DNA of 64,000 nucleotides, taken from positions 2,914,001 to 2,978,000 of the forward strand of contig NZ_CP091788.1 of the NCBI RefSeq assembly GCF_022024055.1, in the 5' to 3' direction. The notes below the pieces were generated by a model. That model was not told where the DNA came from, made no database searches, and saw nothing but the letters and a program-made list of their open reading frames with translations. Of the stretch, positions 25,985 through 36,074 are shown in pieces (positions within the stretch are counted from its first letter, which is position 1; the number at the start of each line of letters is the position of its first letter). The DNA comes from Prevotella sp. E2-28. Its GTDB lineage: Bacteria > Bacteroidota > Bacteroidia > Bacteroidales > Bacteroidaceae. The position numbers were made by a program, and so were the translations under genes.

Positions 25985-27400
25985 ATGAAGAAACAACTTC
26001 TTTCACTAATTGGTATCATTACTGCAATCAGTGCATGGGCTGGAGATTATGCAAAATATTACGAGGCATTACCCACACAGGTAAAAGCGGTAGAGACCGT
26101 CGTGATTCCAAGCAACGAAGTAAAACTGACAGAGGTCGGTGGCATAGGCGACGGCGTAACGCTGTGCACAGAAGCTTTTGAGAAAGGCATCTCGAAACTG
26201 ACGAAGATGGGCGGCGGACGACTCATTGTGCCTCAGGGCGTATGGCTCACAGGGCCTATCATGCTGAAAGACAACATAGAACTGCATCTTGAGAAGAATG
26301 CACTTGTGGTTTTCTCACCTGACAAGTCACTCTTTTTAGACAAGAATCCAAACGCTATTCGTGTGTATCCTTGCATCCGCGCCTCAAAGCGCACCAACAT
26401 AGCCATTACTGGCCAAGGCATACTTGACGGCAACGGACAGCAATGGCGCCCCGTTAAGCGTGGGAAAATGAGTGACGTAGAATGGAATATGTACAAGGAG
26501 ATGGGCGGACAGGTCACAGAGAAAGGAGACCTATGGTATCCCTGGCAGATGAAGAATGGCTATGCGGATATTGCCGACAGTCCTGTAAAACAGGAGGGGA
26601 TGCGTAATGACCTGATACGTCTCACGGATTGTAAGAACATACTCATAGAAGGCGTAACGATTCAGAACTCGCCTCGCTTCCATCTGCATCCTTGCTATTG
26701 CGAGAACGTGATTATCGATGGTGTTACCGTTCGCTCGGAATGGAATGTGCAAAATGGCGACGGCATAGACCTTTCAGACTGTCATCAGGCACTCATCATT
26801 AATTCGACTGTCAGCGTGGGTGACGACGGCATCTGCATGAAGAGCGGTCAGCCTTCAAAGAGTCATGCCATCAGTGGCGTTGAGGATGTCGTCATTCAGG
26901 ACAACACCGTTAATCATGCCCATGGTGGTTTCGTGCTGGGTAGTGAGACAGCAGCAGGCATCCGTCGTTTGATTGTACGTCACAACACGTTCAGCGGTAC
27001 GGATGTTGGTCTGCGATTTAAAAGTGGACTGGGACGTGGTGGTAAAACGGAGGCTCTCTATATCAGCGATATCATGATGAATGATATTGCATCAGAGGCC
27101 ATCATCTTCCAGTGTGACTACGTGAACCGCCATGCTGGAAATGACGAGAATACGCCCGTTTTCACAGAAGCAGAAAAGAAATGGGCGCCCAACTTCCAGA
27201 ACATCCACATCAGCAACGTCATTTGTCGAAGTTGTAAAACGGGTATCAAGGCCAGCGGCATTGAAGGGCTCAACTGCGTTCACGACATATCAATCAACAA
27301 CTGCACTATCGTCTATAACAAAACGGATAAGCAGATAGACGAAAAAAACGCACAGTTGCAATTAAGCAACGTGCGGCTAATTAAAGGCAAGAAGCCTTAA
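25985..27400 (+). CDS. Glycoside hydrolase family 28 (polygalacturonase-like)
   Basis: Secreted pectin-degrading enzyme, 471 residues from the ATG at 25985, where the signal peptide (MKKQLLSLIGIITAISAWA) begins. The right-handed beta-helix carries the GH28 signatures in order: NGDGID with Asp259, GDDGICMKSG with Asp280/Asp281, HAHGGFVLGSE, and RFKSGLGRGG. It most likely cleaves galacturonan or rhamnogalacturonan oligomers in the periplasm; no SusC/D pair or carbohydrate sensor sits beside it, so the exact substrate is open. Convergent with the TonB_C lipoprotein. Confidence 0.93.
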   Translation: MKKQLLSLIGIITAISAWAGDYAKYYEALPTQVKAVETVVIPSNEVKLTEVGGIGDGVTLCTEAFEKGISKLTKMGGGRLIVPQGVWLTGPIMLKDNIELHLEKNALVVFSPDKSLFLDKNPNAIRVYPCIRASKRTNIAITGQGILDGNGQQWRPVKRGKMSDVEWNMYKEMGGQVTEKGDLWYPWQMKNGYADIADSPVKQEGMRNDLIRLTDCKNILIEGVTIQNSPRFHLHPCYCENVIIDGVTVRSEWNVQNGDGIDLSDCHQALIINSTVSVGDDGICMKSGQPSKSHAISGVEDVVIQDNTVNHAHGGFVLGSETAAGIRRLIVRHNTFSGTDVGLRFKSGLGRGGKTEALYISDIMMNDIASEAIIFQCDYVNRHAGNDENTPVFTEAEKKWAPNFQNIHISNVICRSCKTGIKASGIEGLNCVHDISINNCTIVYNKTDKQIDEKNAQLQLSNVRLIKGKKP

Positions 27401-27430
27401 GATAAATGATTGTGTTACAGATTTTGAGAC

Positions 27431-28150
27431 TTACTGCAGACGGAAAGTTACAGGAATAACATATTTAACATCCACTGCCTCACCGCCATCTTGCCCTGGA
27501 GTCCACTTAGGCATAGACTTTACCACTCGGAGGGCCTCGGCATCAAGGAGTTCATTGACAGACTTCTTTAACTCTACATTGGTAACATTACCTTCCTTGT
27601 CTATCAGGACCTCAACCAAGACACGTCCTTCTTCGCCCTTTTCCTCACATTCTTTAGGGTAGTTCAGATTGTCCTGCATAAACTTCACATAGGCCTCAAG
27701 TCCACCTGGGAATTCAGGAAGCTGGTCAACATCATCACGACTACCATCAAGCATGAAATTAACAGGAACTACCATTCTTACACGAACAGCCTCACCAGCT
27801 TCGTTCTGACCAGGAGTCCAGTTATCCATAGCACTAATTACACGTACTGCCTCAGCATCAAGTAATGAGTCAGCAGACTCCTCTACCGTTACATCAGCTA
27901 CAGAACCGTCCTTTTCAATCACGAAACTAACAAGTACGCGTCCCTCCATACCAACTTCTTCTGCCTGTACAGGATATTTAAGATTCTCTGTACAGAATGC
28001 GATGACGCCTTCCATACCACCAGGATACTCAGGCATAACGGCACATGAATCAACTGCTTCTTCTACAGTTTCAGCTGGTTTGTTCTGAGAACACATACTA
28101 AAGCCAAGCATAGCGATGGCTGCAAGTACAAAAATTTTAATCTGTTTCAT
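27431..28150 (-). CDS. Lipoprotein with two TonB C-terminal domains
   Basis: 239 residues with lipobox LGFSMC (Cys20). Two consecutive TonB_C domains, each starting with PEYPGG or PEFPGG and ending with W(T)PGQ...V(V/I)PVxF, cover residues about 37-135 and 143-239. There is no N-terminal inner-membrane helix or proline-rich spacer, so it is not a classical energy-transducing TonB. It is probably a periplasmic-leaflet lipoprotein that contacts TonB boxes or peptidoglycan. A -7 element TACCTTTG lies at 28185-28192 (minus). Confidence 0.85.
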   Translation of the reverse strand: MKQIKIFVLAAIAMLGFSMCSQNKPAETVEEAVDSCAVMPEYPGGMEGVIAFCTENLKYPVQAEEVGMEGRVLVSFVIEKDGSVADVTVEESADSLLDAEAVRVISAMDNWTPGQNEAGEAVRVRMVVPVNFMLDGSRDDVDQLPEFPGGLEAYVKFMQDNLNYPKECEEKGEEGRVLVEVLIDKEGNVTNVELKKSVNELLDAEALRVVKSMPKWTPGQDGGEAVDVKYVIPVTFRLQ

Positions 28151-28276
28151 AATTTATTTTTTTAGTTATTAGAATTATTGACAGCAAAGGTAGATAAAAA
28201 GTTACAATTTACAGTAGAAACGGAGTGTGCAAAACGGTGTGCATTTCTCAATTACCTATCAATCAATAATTTACAA

Positions 28277-29704
28277 CTACAGCATTTTTATCACTTCATC
28301 CCAGTCAGAAGGTTTTCCCTTACGACCAAAAGCCCGTTCGTATAGGCGTCTGCGGGTGGAAGTTATGGCCTCATCACTTCTAATTGTGATACGAGCAATA
28401 TCACTTGGCTTCACATCTATTTTTATCAACAGGCATACATGATAGTCATGAGCTGACAGACGGCAAAGGTCTGCCAAACGCCGTTTGAAGGTAGGATAAG
28501 CCGAAAGTACAGCAGTATGTAGCGCCTCCCAATCATCATCAGTCATCGGTTTATCATCACCACCATTCAACTTCCTACGCAGTCGCTGAATAACATCAGA
28601 CAGCAAAGCGTCTTCACTCACTCGCTGCTGGGCATGACCACTTCTATTCAGATACTCTTCACGCCACTGTCGCATTTTATCTATACGAAACTTCAGAATA
28701 ACTTGTCGTTGTCTATAGACACGCAGCAATAGTAGCAACATCATGATGACAAGCAGACTTGCTATAGTGACACTAATTATCATCTGCCATTGCTGACGGT
28801 TTAGCAAAGAAAGTCGGTCAATCTCACGTCTGGCCCTACGGTCTTGAAAACTGGCATGATGCTGCAACAGCATTTTCGTTGTCTGCTCACTTTTGCGTAT
28901 CAAACCGTTAGTTTCCTCATAGGCATCAAGACTCTGTGAAGCTTCATCATACCGTCCCAATAACAATTGCAGACGAGCCGTATGCAGTTGTCCAAACGCC
29001 CGAACAAAATATGAATGCTTATTCTCCAGTTTTTTATATTGAAAAATGGCATAGTCATAATTCTGCTCTTGTTCAGCCTGCCAACCACGAAATGCTACAT
29101 CCAGCTCTGTGCTTTTTGGGGTCAGACGGTCCATATCATGAACATAGGTCTCAGGCAGTTCCTTCTGCATATTCTGCAATTCATCATAACGAGTATAATA
29201 GTCCATATCCATACGGACACGGATATTATCCTCTGAAGCTGGCATACTCATCATAACTTCCTTCAAGACTGTACGAGCCTGCTCAAATTGTCCGTGACTT
29301 TCATAGGCAAAAGCAATGCTACGCATGGTTTTATGCCAAGAAACCGTATCACGGAGCAGAGAATCCAACCGTGCCGTCTCCCGCAATGAAACGACACATT
29401 CCTCTGGTAAAGCATTACGTAAGAAAAGAAGTCCCTTACGGAAATGTGTCTCACGCAACAACTGGGAATCAGGATGCTCCATCAATATGTCGTAAGCCTC
29501 TTCATAAAGATCAAGAGCCATAACTGCATCACTGTCTTCCATATCTATTGCAGCACTCAGCATACGATTGACCTGATCCGTAGGACATTCTGAACGAGTA
29601 CAAGAAAACACCATGAAGCAGATGACCATCATGTTTATGACGATCATCTGCTTCAGTATTCTTGTTATCATTCTCATTTCTAAGTTAAGTCTATTTATTT
29701 TCAA
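28277..29704 (-). CDS. TPR lipoprotein-type regulator with one transmembrane helix and a C-terminal HTH-like domain
   Basis: 475 residues. N-terminal lipoprotein-like signal (VICFMVFSC, Cys35), TPR helices (about 50-300), a transmembrane helix (about 306-328, MIISVTIASLLVIMMLLLLL), a short coil, then a C-terminal domain resembling a LuxR-type HTH (about 410-455, DIARITIRSDEAITSTRRRLYE). Such Bacteroidetes proteins pass a periplasmic or stress signal to a cytoplasmic DNA-binding end. Starts at Met10 or Met12 (29677, 29671) are equally plausible. It begins 3 bp after the lpd stop, at the end of the glycine-cleavage operon. Confidence 0.75.
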   Translation of the reverse strand: MKINRLNLEMRMITRILKQMIVINMMVICFMVFSCTRSECPTDQVNRMLSAAIDMEDSDAVMALDLYEEAYDILMEHPDSQLLRETHFRKGLLFLRNALPEECVVSLRETARLDSLLRDTVSWHKTMRSIAFAYESHGQFEQARTVLKEVMMSMPASEDNIRVRMDMDYYTRYDELQNMQKELPETYVHDMDRLTPKSTELDVAFRGWQAEQEQNYDYAIFQYKKLENKHSYFVRAFGQLHTARLQLLLGRYDEASQSLDAYEETNGLIRKSEQTTKMLLQHHASFQDRRARREIDRLSLLNRQQWQMIISVTIASLLVIMMLLLLLRVYRQRQVILKFRIDKMRQWREEYLNRSGHAQQRVSEDALLSDVIQRLRRKLNGGDDKPMTDDDWEALHTAVLSAYPTFKRRLADLCRLSAHDYHVCLLIKIDVKPSDIARITIRSDEAITSTRRRLYERAFGRKGKPSDWDEVIKML

Positions 29705-29707
29705 TGG

Positions 29708-30952
29708 CTATTGTTCCGCTGCCGCCAACAGTATTTCACCTAATGTAGGATGGATATGTACCATATCACGGAGTTCTTTAATCGTGGTATTTTTGCACAT
29801 AAGAACGCTGACTTCCTGAATGATATCTGCGGAATGAGCACCGTAGGCGTGACAGCCAAGGATAAAAGATACACCCCCATCCCCACCCTGTGATGGAGAG
29901 GAAACAAACAACTTGAGCATTCCCTCGGTCTCACCCATAGCAAGAGCTTTGCCATTGGCTCGCCAGAAAGCCTTCTTGCATTCGTAAGCAATGCCTTGTT
30001 CCTTTAATTGGTCTTCAGTTGGGCCTACGCAAGCAGCTTCAGGTGTAGTGAATATAGCAGCAGGCATAACGTCGAAACGTATGTTATCTTTCTTACCAAG
30101 AATATGATTCACGGCATGAATGGCTTGCATCTCTGCTGCATGGGCCAGCATCTGCTTGCCATTTACATCGCCAATAGCATAGATGCCATTCACGGTTGTC
30201 TTGAAGTTTTCATCTACAGTAACACCTTTGCGCTCATCGTACTCTATGCCGACGTTGGCAAAGTCGGTCTGCACCCGAGGCTTTCTACCTGTAGCCATCA
30301 AGACTACATCGGCATCGATATCTGCGATATTCTCGACAGCAGTCTTCATCTTGAAGGTAACACCTCTTTTCTCTAAGTACTTGCGCAAGCGCTTGGCAAT
30401 GTCACTATCCAGAGCAGGCAGGCATTCCTTTAAGAATTCTATTACAGTAACTTCTGAGCCAAATTGGTTAAAGACAGAAGCGAACTCCATACCGATAACA
30501 CCAGCACCAATAATAGCTAAGCGCTTGGGCTGGTTTTCAAGGCTAAGCAGACCAGTAGAGTCAACTACACGTGGGTCGTCTTTACCTTTGATGGGCAACC
30601 ACTTGGTTTCAGAGCCTGTTGCAATGATGATGTTATCAGCTGTGTAGTCGCCAACGGTATGAGCATCTGTAAACACCCCTTTCTCACGAACCAACGTGAT
30701 GTTAGGATGCGAGAGTATGCCCTCAACGCCCTGACGAAGCTGACTAACAACAGCAGCCATACGTTCACGAGCTTCCTCAAAAGTGGTGCTATGCACATAG
30801 GTCTTAGTAGGGATACAACCTACATTCAGACATGTACCACCTACCTCAGAGCCTTCGAAGATGACCACCTTCAGGCCTTGCTTGGCAGCATATTCAGCGG
30901 CGCGGTAACCGCCTGGGCCCGCGCCGATGATAATCAAATCAGTTTTGTTCAT
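29708..30952 (-). CDS. lpdA: Dihydrolipoyl dehydrogenase (E3), short form
   Basis: FAD enzyme that reoxidises the dihydrolipoyl arm of GcvH with NAD+. Visible: [13 protein letters not shown] (FAD), the redox disulfide [16 protein letters not shown] site [20 protein letters not shown], and the C-terminal HIHPTLGE. 414 residues is short; about 30 residues after the CxxxxC helix are missing compared with the usual ~450-470. A loop [10 protein letters not shown] (29870-29900) looks like an in-frame insertion of a G-rich hairpin repeat. The gene overlaps gcvPB by 14 bp. Confidence 0.93.
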   Translation of the reverse strand: MNKTDLIIIGAGPGGYRAAEYAAKQGLKVVIFEGSEVGGTCLNVGCIPTKTYVHSTTFEEARERMAAVVSQLRQGVEGILSHPNITLVREKGVFTDAHTVGDYTADNIIIATGSETKWLPIKGKDDPRVVDSTGLLSLENQPKRLAIIGAGVIGMEFASVFNQFGSEVTVIEFLKECLPALDSDIAKRLRKYLEKRGVTFKMKTAVENIADIDADVVLMATGRKPRVQTDFANVGIEYDERKGVTVDENFKTTVNGIYAIGDVNGKQMLAHAAEMQAIHAVNHILGKKDNIRFDVMPAAIFTTPEAACVGPTEDQLKEQGIAYECKKAFWRANGKALAMGETEGMLKLFVSSPSQGGDGGVSFILGCHAYGAHSADIIQEVSVLMCKNTTIKELRDMVHIHPTLGEILLAAAEQ

Positions 30953-32348
30953 TCTTCAATTGCTTATAAGTAGTTACAGGATGCTTGGCTGCGAGGACAT
31001 CATCAACACGTCCGATAGGCGTAGTGTGTGGTGCACTCTTTACCAGCTCAGGATCATTCTTTGCCTCTTCTGCAATCTTTCGCATCACAGCAATAAATCC
31101 ATCGAGTGTTTCTTTACTCTCATTCTCCGTAGGCTCTATCATCAGAGACTCATGGAAGAGCAACGGGAAATAGATGGTAGGCGCATGATAGCCGTAATCG
31201 AGCAGTCGCTTGGCGACATCCATCGTGGTCACACCTGTGCTCTTATCCTTCAAGCCATCGAACACAAACTCATGACAACACGTAGTATCAATAGGCAACT
31301 CATAGACATCCTTCAAACTCTCCTTGATATAATTGGCATTGAGCACAGCCAAGGGGCCAACTTCTTTCACATGCTCACGACCAAGTGAGAGAATATAAGC
31401 GTACGCACGCATCATCACGCCATAATTACCATGATCGGGAGACACGAATGGGAAACAATCCTGCAATCCCTCACGAACACCAACAGGACCTGCACCAGGA
31501 CCGCCTCCGCCATGAGGCGTTGAGAACGTCTTATGTAGATTAATGTGCATCACATCAAATCCCATATCGCCAGGACGACAAGCGCCAAGCATCGGATTCA
31601 GGTTAGCACCATCATAATACATCAATCCTCCACAGTCGTGGATGAGTTTTGCTATCTCAGGGATACGAGTTTCAAATAGTCCTAGTGTATTGGGATTGGT
31701 CATCATCATAGCAGCAATCTCCTGACCTTGCTCAGCCACGATGCGCTGCAGATCCTCGAAGTCAACCTGACCATTGGCCAATGATTTCACTTCTACAATC
31801 TCTAATCCACATACTGCTGCCGAAGCAGGATTGGTGCCATGGGCACTATCAGGCACAACCACCTTCTTGCGAGCCATATCGCCACGACTGCGATGGTAGT
31901 TGTCGATAGTCATCAGACCAGTCAACTCACCATGAGCACCTGCATAGGGTTTAAAAGTGAAGTGAGCCAAACCAGTAAGTTCGCAGAGCGATTTCTCAAG
32001 CAGCGTCACCAATGCCTGAGCACCCTTTACGGTTGCAGCAGGCTGCTTAGGATGCAGGTTCTGGAACTGTGGCATAGCAGCAACCTCTTCGTTTATCTTA
32101 GGATTGTACTTCATCGTACACGATCCCAGCGGATAGAAGCCCGTATCAACACCAAAGTTATTATTCGACAGATTAGTATAATGGCGCACCACCGTCAATT
32201 CATCACATTCTGGCAACTGCGCATCTTCTGCACGTTTCATCGCAGCTGGTATCTCATAATCGCCAAAATTGTTTTTTGGTAGGCTGTAGCCTTTTCGTCC
32301 CTCGTGAGAGAGTTCGAAAATAAGGTTTCCGTATAATCGATTATTCAT
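30939..32348 (-). CDS. gcvPB: Glycine dehydrogenase (decarboxylating) subunit 2
   Basis: 469 residues, the C-terminal half of P-protein encoded separately. It holds the pyridoxal-phosphate lysine in [18 protein letters not shown]. With GcvPA it decarboxylates glycine and loads the aminomethyl group on lipoyl-GcvH. It lies 18 bp after gcvPA and overlaps lpd. Confidence 0.97.
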   Translation of the reverse strand: MNNRLYGNLIFELSHEGRKGYSLPKNNFGDYEIPAAMKRAEDAQLPECDELTVVRHYTNLSNNNFGVDTGFYPLGSCTMKYNPKINEEVAAMPQFQNLHPKQPAATVKGAQALVTLLEKSLCELTGLAHFTFKPYAGAHGELTGLMTIDNYHRSRGDMARKKVVVPDSAHGTNPASAAVCGLEIVEVKSLANGQVDFEDLQRIVAEQGQEIAAMMMTNPNTLGLFETRIPEIAKLIHDCGGLMYYDGANLNPMLGACRPGDMGFDVMHINLHKTFSTPHGGGGPGAGPVGVREGLQDCFPFVSPDHGNYGVMMRAYAYILSLGREHVKEVGPLAVLNANYIKESLKDVYELPIDTTCCHEFVFDGLKDKSTGVTTMDVAKRLLDYGYHAPTIYFPLLFHESLMIEPTENESKETLDGFIAVMRKIAEEAKNDPELVKSAPHTTPIGRVDDVLAAKHPVTTYKQLKNEQN

Positions 32349-32366
32349 AATCTCACGTTTAGAACA

Positions 32367-33701
32367 TTAATGTACACCATGAGCCATTGGAAGTATACTG
32401 AGGAATAAGTCGATTTCTTCCTTTGTACGCTTCTCCGTAACAGCCATGAGCAGACTGCCATCACTCATCTTCACACCAGGCAGAATGCCGTTCATAATAT
32501 AGAACGAGATCAGCTCGTCGAGATCCTTATCATAACGAACAAGAAATTCGTTGAAGAAAGGTTTGTCGTAAACAAGAGAGAAATGTCCTGTTGCCAAGAG
32601 TTTGTCGCAGAGATAATGAGCGCCTGCATAAGAAAGCTCTGCAGCCTCCTTCAGCCCTTGTTTGCCCATCAGCGACATATAGATAGTTACGAAGAGCGCC
32701 ATCAGACTCTGATTACTACAGATGTTAGAGGTGGCCTTTTGGCGACGGATATGTTGTTCGCGAGCCTGAAGGGTGAGCACAAAAGCCCGTTGGTCGCGAT
32801 TATCTTTCGTCATACCGACAATACGGCCTGGCATTTTTCTGATCAGCTTCTCTGTACAACACATATACCCTACGTATGGACCACCCCACTGCATGGGAAT
32901 GCCAAGGCTCTGGCCGTCACCCACAGCAATGTCGGCTCCCCACTCACCAGGCGTCTTAAGCACAGCAAGATCGGCAGCTATGCTATTGATAATCAGCAGT
33001 GCCTTGTTGTCGTGACACGCATCGGCAAAGCCTGTAAAGTCCTCCACAATACCTATAGCGTTTGGCTGCCGCACAATGACACCTGCCACACCTCCAGCTG
33101 CAAGTTTCGTCTTGAGATCATCGAAATCTGTCACACCATCCTTCTCGGTAATTGTCTCCAACTCAATGCCTTGATGCAAGGCATAGGTGTCAAGCACCTT
33201 CCTGATATCGGCATTCAAGGTTTCAGACACCAGCACCTTATTCACTTTCTTGCCAGCAGCCACAGCCATCATCATTGCCTCTGCCGTAGCTGTTGTACCA
33301 TCGTACATCGAGGCATTCGAAATATCCATACCTGTGAGTTCTGCCATCATGCTCTGATACTCAAAGATATAATGTAATGTACCTTGAGATATCTCAGCCT
33401 GATATGGCGTATAAGAAGTAAGGAACTCGGAACGCTGCAACAAACTAGGAATCACCGATGGTGTATAGTGATCATAAACACCATAGCCAGCGAAACAAGT
33501 AAGTTGTCGATTCTGCGAACCCAGTCTCTCAAACAACTGGCGCACCTCAATCTCACTCATCTCCGAGGGCAACTGATAATCACCCTTGAAGCGGATGCTC
33601 TCAGGTATCTGGGCGTAGAGTCCATCAAGGTCTTTCACCCCGACTTTCTCCATCATCACCTTCAGATCATCCTGAGTATGCGGAAAATATTTGTAATCCA
33701 T
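32367..33701 (-). CDS. gcvPA: Glycine dehydrogenase (decarboxylating) subunit 1
   Basis: 444 residues, the N-terminal half of P-protein. Conserved blocks SYTPYQAEISQGTLHYIFEYQ, NASMYDGTTATAEA and GDGQSLGIPMQWGGPYVG are visible. Partner of GcvPB; 3 bp after gcvH. Confidence 0.97.
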   Translation of the reverse strand: MDYKYFPHTQDDLKVMMEKVGVKDLDGLYAQIPESIRFKGDYQLPSEMSEIEVRQLFERLGSQNRQLTCFAGYGVYDHYTPSVIPSLLQRSEFLTSYTPYQAEISQGTLHYIFEYQSMMAELTGMDISNASMYDGTTATAEAMMMAVAAGKKVNKVLVSETLNADIRKVLDTYALHQGIELETITEKDGVTDFDDLKTKLAAGGVAGVIVRQPNAIGIVEDFTGFADACHDNKALLIINSIAADLAVLKTPGEWGADIAVGDGQSLGIPMQWGGPYVGYMCCTEKLIRKMPGRIVGMTKDNRDQRAFVLTLQAREQHIRRQKATSNICSNQSLMALFVTIYMSLMGKQGLKEAAELSYAGAHYLCDKLLATGHFSLVYDKPFFNEFLVRYDKDLDELISFYIMNGILPGVKMSDGSLLMAVTEKRTKEEIDLFLSILPMAHGVH

Positions 33702-33704
33702 ATA

Positions 33705-34085
33705 TTATTTCTCGCAGAATTCAGCGTATGCCTTTGCGTCCATCAGATTATCGATTTCCGTCTCATCCGAGAGTTCCACTTTGATAATCCAGTTCTCATA
33801 AGGATCTTGGTTGATGAGTTCCGGCTGATCATCAAGTGCTTCGTTCACCTCGACAACCACACCAGACACAGGTGCTATCAGGTCACTGGCTGCCTTCACA
33901 CTCTCTACGGCACCAAACTCAGAACCAGCCTCCACCTCATCATCAACGTCAGGCATATCTACATACACCACATTGCCCAAAGCGTGCTGTGCATAATCAC
34001 TGATACCAATGTAGCCAATCTTACCTTCTACCTTTACATACTCATGTGACTCACTGTAATAGAGTCCTTCAATTACTTTTGCCAT
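33705..34085 (-). CDS. gcvH: Glycine cleavage system H protein
   Basis: 126 residues. Carrier protein whose lipoyl-lysine is Lys64 (GAVESVKAASDL). It shuttles the aminomethyl group between P, T and L proteins. lplA upstream is the likely lipoylating enzyme. Confidence 0.97.
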   Translation of the reverse strand: MAKVIEGLYYSESHEYVKVEGKIGYIGISDYAQHALGNVVYVDMPDVDDEVEAGSEFGAVESVKAASDLIAPVSGVVVEVNEALDDQPELINQDPYENWIIKVELSDETEIDNLMDAKAYAEFCEK

Positions 34086-34122
34086 TGTTTTTATAGTTTT
34101 TAGATTTATTACTTATTTTCAG

Positions 34123-35232
34123 TTATTTCTTATAGCTTTTCTGATAAAACTGCTTTTTCACCACTTTACCAGGGAATATCTTCTTGCGAATCTGTATCTG
34201 GACTGCAGTATCCAAAGCGGCATACTCAGCATTGACTAACGCCATACAGACGCTCTTATCCACAGAAATGCCATGATAGCCTGTAGTTACCTCACCAATT
34301 GGCTCACCTGCCATATTCAACACGGTATAGCCATGACGAGGAATAGCTTTGTCAAAGAGTTCAATACCCACCAATTTCTTAGCAGGCCCTTCGGCTTTCT
34401 GACGAGCCAGCGCATCCTTGCCAATAAAATCTTCCTTATCAAGTTTCACGAACATACCCAATCCTGCCATAATAGGCGTTATCTCCTCCGTAAGTTCATC
34501 GCCATATAGTGGCAATCCCACTTCGAAGCGTAGCGTGTCGCGACAACCTAATCCACAGGCTTGAACACCATCATCAATTAGTTTATCCCAGCACTGCTGG
34601 ATATATTCGTGTGAGGCATATATCTCGAAGCCGTCCTCGCCTGTGTAGCCTGTTCTGGAGATAATCACTTCACCAACAGTCTTCACTGTATAGAAAGCTA
34701 ATTCGCTACATGGCAAGCCAAGAACCGTTTCCATAATATGCTCGGCTTCAGGCCCCTGCAGAGCTATCTGACCATAATAATCGGAACGGTTCTCCAAGTC
34801 GATGTCAAAACCAGCGGCATGCTGTTGCATCCAAGCCCAATCCTTATCTATATTGGCAGCATTGATAACGAGGAAGAAATCATTCTCGCCCATCTTATAT
34901 ACCAAAAGGTCATCTACTGTTCCACCATTCTCATAGCACATCATGCCGTAGTATATCTTACCCACAGGTGCATTGGCTACATCATTGGTGAAGATATGCT
35001 GCACATAACGCTCGGCATCTGGCCCTTTAACCGTAACCTCGCCCATGTGACTCACATCGAAGAGACCCGCATGTTCACGTACAGCCAAATGCTCTGGTGC
35101 GATACCCGCATACTGATACAGCAACGGCATATCAAACCCACCAAACGACACCATTGTAGCACCTTGTGCCACGTGTCTATCATAAAGACAGGTACGTTTA
35201 TCTCTCCTCACTGGTTCTGTTTTAATTCCCAT
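34123..35232 (-). CDS. gcvT: Aminomethyltransferase (glycine cleavage T protein)
   Basis: 369 residues. Transfers the methylene group from GcvH to tetrahydrofolate, releasing ammonia. Typical GcvT blocks: DVSHMGEVTVKGPDAE, LVVINAANIDKDW (as FFLVINAANIDKDW), SRTGYTGEDGFEIY, CRDTLRFEVGLPLYGDE. The next gene lplA lies 13 bp upstream. Confidence 0.96.
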   Translation of the reverse strand: MGIKTEPVRRDKRTCLYDRHVAQGATMVSFGGFDMPLLYQYAGIAPEHLAVREHAGLFDVSHMGEVTVKGPDAERYVQHIFTNDVANAPVGKIYYGMMCYENGGTVDDLLVYKMGENDFFLVINAANIDKDWAWMQQHAAGFDIDLENRSDYYGQIALQGPEAEHIMETVLGLPCSELAFYTVKTVGEVIISRTGYTGEDGFEIYASHEYIQQCWDKLIDDGVQACGLGCRDTLRFEVGLPLYGDELTEEITPIMAGLGMFVKLDKEDFIGKDALARQKAEGPAKKLVGIELFDKAIPRHGYTVLNMAGEPIGEVTTGYHGISVDKSVCMALVNAEYAALDTAVQIQIRKKIFPGKVVKKQFYQKSYKK

Positions 35233-35245
35233 AGTAAATGATAGT

Positions 35246-35962
35246 TTATGATTTAATTATCAGTTTAACAAAGTCCTTGTCTAAATACGTCTGTTCCAGC
35301 GCCTCTATACCTTTAATCTCATCCTCCGTCAGCACCCACTCGTCGTTGCAGAGTGTACTTCTTACGAACGTTTTGAACTCTTCAAGGCTTTGGGGGATAT
35401 AATCTTTCAGAAAGGTGATACGCTGACGCACGCTTTCTATGCCTTTAGCCTGTAACTTCTCATGACTCGGCGTGATGGCATGAAGCATATGATCCATGTT
35501 CGTATCATAAAGCATGGTGGCATGAACGATACTGCGTCCGGGCAGATGATAGAAGGCAGTACCGCTCACTTTCCTTCCACCTATCATCACGTCGTTATGC
35601 GTGGTACTCGTTGCTTTAACGCCCAGTTTCCTAAGTACCAACAGAAGCATACCTATGAACCTATTGAACGTCAGAGCCACGTCCTCATTGGGGGTCACAA
35701 AGGACATCATCACATTGTCTTGATCGGCATACACACAGCCTCCACCACTCTTACGGCGAAACACTCGTATACCATGTTCACGACAATAGTCGAAGTTCAC
35801 CTCGTTCTCAGCAACCTGATTTCTACCAAAGATAACACTGGGCTCTACCTGCCACATAAAGAAATAATCATCAGCCTCCAAATGGCGGGCAATATACTCC
35901 TCCATAGCAAGATAAAACGATAGTTGTCTTAGGTTTTCGTCCTTTAGGACTACATATTTCAT
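35246..35962 (-). CDS. lplA: Lipoate-protein ligase A family
   Basis: 238 residues. Attaches lipoate (or octanoate) to GcvH. Shows FGRNQVAENEVN, RRKSGGGCVYADQDNV, and GRKVSGTAFYHLPGRSIVHATMLYDTN (in parts), with the conserved Lys in GRKVSGTA. It is the first gene of the glycine-cleavage operon and has a near-perfect promoter. It lacks the C-terminal accessory domain of longer LplA proteins. Confidence 0.92.
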   Translation of the reverse strand: MKYVVLKDENLRQLSFYLAMEEYIARHLEADDYFFMWQVEPSVIFGRNQVAENEVNFDYCREHGIRVFRRKSGGGCVYADQDNVMMSFVTPNEDVALTFNRFIGMLLLVLRKLGVKATSTTHNDVMIGGRKVSGTAFYHLPGRSIVHATMLYDTNMDHMLHAITPSHEKLQAKGIESVRQRITFLKDYIPQSLEEFKTFVRSTLCNDEWVLTEDEIKGIEALEQTYLDKDFVKLIIKS

Positions 35963-35990
35963 ATTGTTATCAGTTCAAGGTTATAGATTC

Positions 35991-36061
35991 GTCGGCAAAA
36001 ATACAAAATAAAGATGACGTAACAAAACATTTCGCCATCTTTTTTTTGCACTTTTGCCGAC
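35991..36061. repeat. Long palindrome overlapping the gcv operon promoter
   Basis: GTCGGCAAAA (35991-36000) pairs with TTTTGCCGAC (36052-36061), and AAGATG (36011-36016) with CATCTT (36036-36041). It lies between pfkA and lplA. It may serve as pfkA terminator or as an operator around the promoter. Confidence 0.7.
35996..36026 (-). promoter_or_regulatory. Promoter of the lplA-gcv-lpd operon
   Basis: Minus strand TTTG (36023-36026), 19 nt, TATTTTTG (35996-36003): exact consensus spacing. Confidence 0.8.
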
Positions 36062-36074
36062 GAGAATCCTAACC

